DNA of 57,086 nucleotides. Source: DATJIG01 sp050260515. GTDB taxonomy: Bacteria; Pseudomonadota; Alphaproteobacteria; SMXQ01. Under the pieces are notes generated by a model, which worked only from the letters and a program-made list of their open reading frames with translations, was not told the DNA's origin and did no database searches. Of this stretch, positions 52,559 to 57,086 are shown piece after piece (positions within the stretch are counted from its first letter, which is position 1; the number at the start of each line of letters is the position of its first letter). The position numbers and the translations under genes are program-made. The stretch lies in contig JBLNCI010000047.1 of the NCBI GenBank assembly GCA_050260515.1, positions 1 through 57,086 on the forward strand. Reading direction: 5' to 3'.

Positions 52559-53314
52559 ATGGCCACCCTGACCTCCGCCGACATCCTCGCCCGCGTGCTC
52601 TATCGCGACGCCCTCATGCTGGTGATCGACAAGCCGGCGGGCATTCCCGTGCACGCGGGGCCCAAGGGCGGCCCCAATATGGAGCACTATTTCGACGCCC
52701 TGCGGTTCGGACTCCCGCGTGCCCCAGCCCTCGCCCACCGCCTCGACCGCGACACGTCGGGCTGCCTCGTCCTCGGACGGCACCGCAAAGCACTCGCCAA
52801 GCTCGGCAAGCTGTTCTCGTCGGGACGCATCGCCAAGACCTACTGGGCGATCGTCGAAGGGGCGCCGCGCGACGACGAGGGCCGCATCGACCTCGCGCTG
52901 CGCAAGCGCAGCCTCGACAAGCGAAGCTGGCGGATGGAGACGCACGCGGACGGTCAGCCCGCCGTCACCGAGTGGCGCGTGCTCGCGCGCGGCCAAGGGC
53001 GGACCTGGCTCGCGCTGTTCCCGCGCACCGGCCGCACCCATCAGATCCGCGTCCACTGCGCGGCGATGGGATTTCCGCTGGTCGGCGATCCGGTGTACGG
53101 CAATGCCCGCGTCGGCGCGCCTTCGGACGAGTCCCTCCTTCTCCATGCCCGCGCGGTGTCGGTGCCGCTCTATGCGACGCGCCCGCCGATCGAGGTCGAG
53201 GCGCCGCCGCCGCCGGCGTTCGCCGCGGCGATCCGCGCCCTCGGCGCCGAGGTGCCCGAGACCCGCGTCACTCCTCCGGCGGCCGCACGCCCCGGAACAT
53301 CGCCAGCAACGTGA
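52559..53314 (+). CDS. RluA family RNA pseudouridine synthase
   Basis: A 251-aa enzyme that isomerises uridine in rRNA or tRNA. The catalytic motif is HRLDRDTSGCLVLGR with the nucleophilic Asp; other landmarks are LMLVIDKPAGIPVH, KTYWAIVEG and RTGRTHQIRVHCAAMGFPLVGDPVYG. There is no S4 domain, so it is of the short RluA/TruC kind. Its last 47 nt overlap the 3' end of the convergent MFS gene. Target uridine unknown. Confidence 0.92.
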   Translation: MATLTSADILARVLYRDALMLVIDKPAGIPVHAGPKGGPNMEHYFDALRFGLPRAPALAHRLDRDTSGCLVLGRHRKALAKLGKLFSSGRIAKTYWAIVEGAPRDDEGRIDLALRKRSLDKRSWRMETHADGQPAVTEWRVLARGQGRTWLALFPRTGRTHQIRVHCAAMGFPLVGDPVYGNARVGAPSDESLLLHARAVSVPLYATRPPIEVEAPPPPAFAAAIRALGAEVPETRVTPPAAARPGTSPAT

Positions 53315-54491
53315 CGTCGTAGGCGGCCTTCAGCGCGCCGCCGAGCAGGAACGGCCAGCCGAACGGGCTCACGCCCAGCAGCGCGCCGCCGAGCGAAGGT
53401 CCGACCGCCGCCGCGAGACTCCGCGGCACCGCCGTCAGGCTCGCCGCCGCCGGGCGCTCGGGCGGCGTCACGACCGCGAGCACGTAGGACGTGCGCACCG
53501 GCACGTCCATGCTCGACAGGAACCCGCGCACCAGCAAGAGCGCGATCGCGACCCCGAGCGTCGGCGCGAACGGCAACGCCATCAGCGCGACGTTGGCCGG
53601 CAGGTGCGTGAACACCATGGTGTTGACGAGGCCGATGCGGCGCGCGATGCGCGCGGCGACCAGGTACGAGACCGCCGTGAGCAGCCCCATCCAGAACAGG
53701 ATCTGCGCCGCCGCCGCCACCGAGATGCCGAACGTCGCGAACAGCCACACGACGAGCAGCGACTGGGTCGCGAGGCCGCCCGCGAAGGAATCGACGCTGA
53801 ACAGCGCCGCCAGGCGGACGACGATTCCGCGCGAGGGCCCGAGCCCGGCCGGCTTCGGCGCGTCGGCCTCCCTCGCTGCCTCGTGACGCGGCAGGCGACG
53901 GTACAGCACGGCGACGGCGATGCCGACGATCGCGTAGGCCACGAACACGCCGCGGAACACGGCGAGCCGGTCGATCTGCCCGCCGCGCGCAAGCCAGTCG
54001 GGCACCGCCGCGAGCAGCGTGCCGGCGGCGCCGAACAGCGAGCCCACCAGGCTGTAACGCGCGAACAGATCCGTGCGCTCGGTGTCGGCGACCGCGTGCG
54101 AGAGCACGCTCTGCTCGAGCGGCAGGAACGCGCTGACGTCGCCCGACGACGGGTTGAGGGTGCCGACGAAGGCGACGATCAGGAGCGGCCAGAACTCTCG
54201 CGCCGCGGCGAAGCCGATGCCGGTCGCCGCCATCAGCGCCGCCATCGCCACCAGCATCGGCCGCAGACTCGCGGCGTGGGCCCGGAAGCCGACGAGCAGC
54301 GTCAATGCCGCCGAGCCCAGCATGGTTGCAGTCGTGATCACGCCGACGTGGACCGCGTCGTATCCGAGCAGCAGCAGGTACGCGGGCATGACCACCGCCA
54401 TGCAGCCATCGGCGACGGCGCGGATGCCACGGGTGGCGAACAGCAGGCGGGCGTCGGGTCCGGCGGAGGCGGGAAGCAGGCGCACGGTCAC
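53268..54491 (-). CDS. MFS transporter
   Basis: A 407-aa major facilitator with about 12 membrane segments; LLFATRGIRAVADGCMAVVMPAYLLLLGYD begins the first, and the cytosolic loop between halves carries RRLPRHEAAREADAPKPAG. The start is a GTG at 54491 that overlaps the TGA of the CoxL-like gene (GTGA), with a second in-frame GTG two codons on. The coupling suggests that it moves a substrate or product of that molybdoenzyme. Its 3' end overlaps the RluA-family gene by 47 nt. Confidence 0.85.
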   Translation of the reverse strand: MTVRLLPASAGPDARLLFATRGIRAVADGCMAVVMPAYLLLLGYDAVHVGVITTATMLGSAALTLLVGFRAHAASLRPMLVAMAALMAATGIGFAAAREFWPLLIVAFVGTLNPSSGDVSAFLPLEQSVLSHAVADTERTDLFARYSLVGSLFGAAGTLLAAVPDWLARGGQIDRLAVFRGVFVAYAIVGIAVAVLYRRLPRHEAAREADAPKPAGLGPSRGIVVRLAALFSVDSFAGGLATQSLLVVWLFATFGISVAAAAQILFWMGLLTAVSYLVAARIARRIGLVNTMVFTHLPANVALMALPFAPTLGVAIALLLVRGFLSSMDVPVRTSYVLAVVTPPERPAAASLTAVPRSLAAAVGPSLGGALLGVSPFGWPFLLGGALKAAYDVTLLAMFRGVRPPEE

Positions 54492-56824
54492 GCCGAGCGG
54501 CGTTCGCCCTTCGCCCGCCGGATCGCCCGCCAGATGCGCTCCGGCGTCGCCGGCATGTCGATGTGGCGGATGCCGTAGACCGACAGCGCGTCGACCACCG
54601 CGTTGGCGACCGCCGGCATCGAGCCGACGGTGCCCGCCTCGCCGACGCCCTTCACACCGAGCGGGTTGGTCTTGGTCGGCACGGGATGGCAGCGGACTTC
54701 CACCGCGCACATGTCGGAGGCGCGCGGCACCGCATAGTCCATCAGCGACCCGGTGAGGAGCTGGCCGCTGTCGGGATCGTAGCGCAGGTCCTCCATCAGG
54801 ATCTGCCCGGCTCCTTGCGCGATGCCGCCGCGCACCTGGCCTTCGACCAGCAGCGGATTCATCACCGTGCCGACGTCGTCGACGACGCTGTAGCGCACGA
54901 TCTCGACGCGGCCGGTGTCCTCGTCGATCTCGACCTCGCAGACATGGCAGCCGTTCGGGTAGTTTCCGGCCTTCGACGTGTAGACGACGCTCGCCATGAG
55001 CCCGGGCTCCATGTCCTCGGGCAAGCTCTTCGGCTTCACCGATTCCTTGGCGATGTCCTTGATCGTCAGCGTGCGGTTCGATCCGTTGGCGCGGAACACG
55101 CCGTCCTTGAGCTCGACCGCCTCGGGCGCGACCTCGAGCAGGTGCGCGGCGATGCGCTTGGCCTTGGCGACGACGCGCTCGGTCGCCATATGCACCGCCG
55201 AGCCGCCCATCGACGAGGTGCGCGAGCCGCCGGAGCCGTGGCCGAACGGCACCTTGTCGGTGTCGCCCATGACGTACTGGATCTCGTCGGGCTTGAGGCC
55301 GAGCCGGTCGGCGACGAGCTGCTTGAACACTGTCTCGTGGCCTTGGCCCGTCGTCACCGAGCCCGCGAACAGGGTCGCGGTACCGGAGCGGTCGAAGCGG
55401 AGCTCCGCGCCCTCGACGCCGGGCGAGCCCGCCTTCTCGATGGTGTTGGATATCCCGATGCCGCGCAGCTTGCCGCGCTGCTTCGACGCATCGCGACGCG
55501 ACGCGAAGCCGGTGTAGTCGGCGATCTCGAGCGCCGTCGACATTGTCTTCTCGAACTCGCCGCAGTCGTAGTGGAACGTCAGCGCCGTCTTGTACGGCAT
55601 CGCCGAGGGCGGAATGATGTTGCGACGCCGCAGCTCGGCGGGATCGATGCCGACCTGATCGGCGGCGAGATCGACGATGCGCTCGATCATGAACGCGGCT
55701 TCCGGCCGCCCGGCGCCGCGGTAGGGCCGCGTCGGCGTCGTGTGGCTGAACACGGCGACGACATTGGTGTAGATCGCTGGCAGCGTGTAGACGCCGGCGA
55801 CCGAGCCGATGTTGTTGTACGGCGGGTTGACCGTGCCCTGCATCAGGAACGCGCCGAGGTTCGCGGTCGAGTCGATGCGGAGCGCGAGGAATTTGCCGTC
55901 CTTGTCGAGCGCCAGCGCCGCCTCGACGACGTTGTCGCGGCCGTGGGAGTCGGCGAGGAACGCCTCGGCGCGGCTCGACGTCCACTTCACCGGCCGCTTC
56001 AGGAGCTTCGAGGCGAGCAGCACCAGCGGCTGCTCGTTGAACACCGCCGACTTCATGCCGAAGCTGCCGCCGATGTCGCCGGAGACGATGCGGACCTTGT
56101 TCTCCGGCACCTTGATCAGGCGCGCGATCGCCGCGCGATACGGGTGCACGCCCTGCAGCCCGGTGTAGAGTGTGTAGTGGTCCTCGGCGGCGTTGTAGTC
56201 GGCGACGCAGCCGCGCGGCTCCATCGAGGTCGGCGCGACGCGGTTGATGACGAAGGTCTCGCGCGCGACGTGGGCCGCCGCGGCGAACGCCGCCTCGACC
56301 TTGGCCCTGTCGCCCTTCTCCCACACGAAGCACTCGTTGTTCGGGCACTCGTCCCACACCACGGGCGCGCCCGGCTTGCGGGCCTCGGCGGTGGCGGTGA
56401 CGGCGGGCAGCGGCTCGTACTCGATCTCGATCCGCTCCGCGGCATCCATCGCCTGATACGCGGTCTCGGCGACGACAAACGCGACCGGATCGCCGACGCG
56501 GCGGACCCGGTCCTTGACCAATGCCGGAGCCGGCGGCACGAACATTGCCGATCCGTCGCGGCGCTTCATGTCGCCGCCCGACGGCAGATCGCGCCAGCCC
56601 GAGGCGATCCAGTCCTCGCCGGTGAGCACCGCGACCACGCCCGGGACGGATTTCGCCGCGCTGGTGTCGATCGACAGGATCTTCGCGTGCGCGTGGGGCG
56701 AGCGCAGCACGTAGCCGTGGGCCATGCGCGGGAGCTGGATGTCGTCGATGTAATGCCCGGCGCCCCTCAGCAGACGCGGGTCCTCCGACCGCGGAACCGC
56801 CTGCCCCAACGCATACTCACCCAT
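54488..56824 (-). CDS. Molybdopterin-binding large subunit, xanthine dehydrogenase / form II CoxL type
   Basis: A 778-aa molybdenum hydroxylase large subunit. GQAVPRSEDPRLLRGAGHYIDDI opens it; GGSFGMK and QGVHPYRAAIARLI are domain signatures; the active loop reads PYRGAGRPEA, the form II (AYRGAGR) version, not the AYRCSFR loop of true aerobic CO dehydrogenase; and GVGEAGTVGS holds the catalytic Glu. It should hydroxylate an aldehyde or heterocycle. The iron-sulfur and FAD subunits (CoxS, CoxM) are not in the window; upstream sequence ends 262 nt on. Coupled to an MFS gene. Confidence 0.93.
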   Translation of the reverse strand: MGEYALGQAVPRSEDPRLLRGAGHYIDDIQLPRMAHGYVLRSPHAHAKILSIDTSAAKSVPGVVAVLTGEDWIASGWRDLPSGGDMKRRDGSAMFVPPAPALVKDRVRRVGDPVAFVVAETAYQAMDAAERIEIEYEPLPAVTATAEARKPGAPVVWDECPNNECFVWEKGDRAKVEAAFAAAAHVARETFVINRVAPTSMEPRGCVADYNAAEDHYTLYTGLQGVHPYRAAIARLIKVPENKVRIVSGDIGGSFGMKSAVFNEQPLVLLASKLLKRPVKWTSSRAEAFLADSHGRDNVVEAALALDKDGKFLALRIDSTANLGAFLMQGTVNPPYNNIGSVAGVYTLPAIYTNVVAVFSHTTPTRPYRGAGRPEAAFMIERIVDLAADQVGIDPAELRRRNIIPPSAMPYKTALTFHYDCGEFEKTMSTALEIADYTGFASRRDASKQRGKLRGIGISNTIEKAGSPGVEGAELRFDRSGTATLFAGSVTTGQGHETVFKQLVADRLGLKPDEIQYVMGDTDKVPFGHGSGGSRTSSMGGSAVHMATERVVAKAKRIAAHLLEVAPEAVELKDGVFRANGSNRTLTIKDIAKESVKPKSLPEDMEPGLMASVVYTSKAGNYPNGCHVCEVEIDEDTGRVEIVRYSVVDDVGTVMNPLLVEGQVRGGIAQGAGQILMEDLRYDPDSGQLLTGSLMDYAVPRASDMCAVEVRCHPVPTKTNPLGVKGVGEAGTVGSMPAVANAVVDALSVYGIRHIDMPATPERIWRAIRRAKGERRSA

Positions 56825-56897
56825 CGTTGCCTCCCTGACCTGTCGCGGGTCGGATTATGGCAAAAATCTCCGGGAACGCTCGACTGCTGAATCCACA

Positions 56898-56940
56898 AGC
56901 CGCGCCCCCCGCTCCCGGTGAGGGAGCGAGGGGCCCTTGA
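56898..56940. repeat. Short GC hairpin in the right-end intergenic region
   Basis: GCTCCC (56911-56916) pairs with GGGAGC (56922-56927) around GGTGA, flanked by CCCC and GGGG runs. It resembles the dispersed hairpin family only loosely. The remaining sequence to 57086 shows no gene I can support. Confidence 0.4.
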
Positions 56941-57086
56941 GGCGAGCGTCGATGTCTCTCCGACACGGCCGTTGCCAGCCGTGCTTCGGACATACGTGGG
57001 CGCCGGCGCCGTTCAGACCGTCGGCGCGCTGTTTTGATCCCTGGAGACGGTGCGCGGCAAGTTGCCTGGGGGGTCAGTGCCAGGGG

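Noticed and set aside
54488..56824. Aerobic CO dehydrogenase large subunit (CoxL form I)
   Set aside because: The active loop is PYRGAGR, lacking the Cys of AYRCSFR.

Overview
The window is GC-rich chromosomal DNA, apparently from an alphaproteobacterium of Hyphomicrobiales (Rhizobiales) type. The evidence is gene order and family content: rpmH-rnpA-yidD-yidC-yihA-argB, SRP RNA-dnaX-ybaB-recR, def-fmt-truA, dapD-dapE, and pheA/kdsB beside a membrane-anchored CycM-like cytochrome c. DUF2336, HisN-type histidinol phosphatase, EgtD and form II CoxL-like proteins fit the same group. The species cannot be named from this. No insertion sequence, prophage, CRISPR array, tRNA or rRNA was seen. No gap between genes exceeds about 260 bases, and the larger gaps hold hairpin repeats, promoters or the SRP RNA.

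Layout. 1-7.2 kb: panB-panC, an Fnr-type oxygen sensor, gamma-glutamyltransferase, and a coupled pair made of an isocitrate lyase-family enzyme and a flavoprotein that has lost its disulfide-reductase residues. 7.2-9.05 kb: an exported M29/NicX-superfamily protein. 9.1-13.5 kb: the rpmH-to-argB block, driven by a recognisable sigma70-type promoter. 13.5-17.9 kb: a leftward operon of EAL, PAS-GAF-GGDEF and DUF2336 proteins (c-di-GMP turnover). 18-21.6 kb: HAD phosphatase, dapD-dapE (lysine/peptidoglycan precursor) and a membrane protein. 21.6-24.6 kb: an unrecognised small protein behind an AT-rich palindrome, then def-fmt-truA. 24.7-31.6 kb: rmuC, a DUF5996 protein and a complete set of late biotin genes as divergent bioBA and bioFD.

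31.6-34.7 kb: recR, ybaB, dnaX and the SRP RNA, all leftward. 34.7-41.7 kb: MFS transporter, egtD, nudC, pheA, kdsB, cytochrome c and hisN. 41.7-47.6 kb: a four-gene YejABEF-type peptide/oligopeptide ABC importer whose binding protein carries an unusual C-terminal membrane segment. 47.8-57 kb: MarR regulator, M17 aminopeptidase, glutathione transferase, an orphan TAXI binding protein divergent from a TetR regulator with a probable own operator, an RluA-family pseudouridine synthase, an MFS transporter and a CoxL-like molybdoenzyme large subunit.

Most of the window is housekeeping. I found no clear new multi-gene system. The best leads are the cysteine-less flavoprotein with its lyase partner, the exported M29-like protein, the palindrome with its orphan protein, the tailed YejA, and the CTG-start bioD. 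Several promoters lie so close to the start codon that leaderless transcripts are likely.
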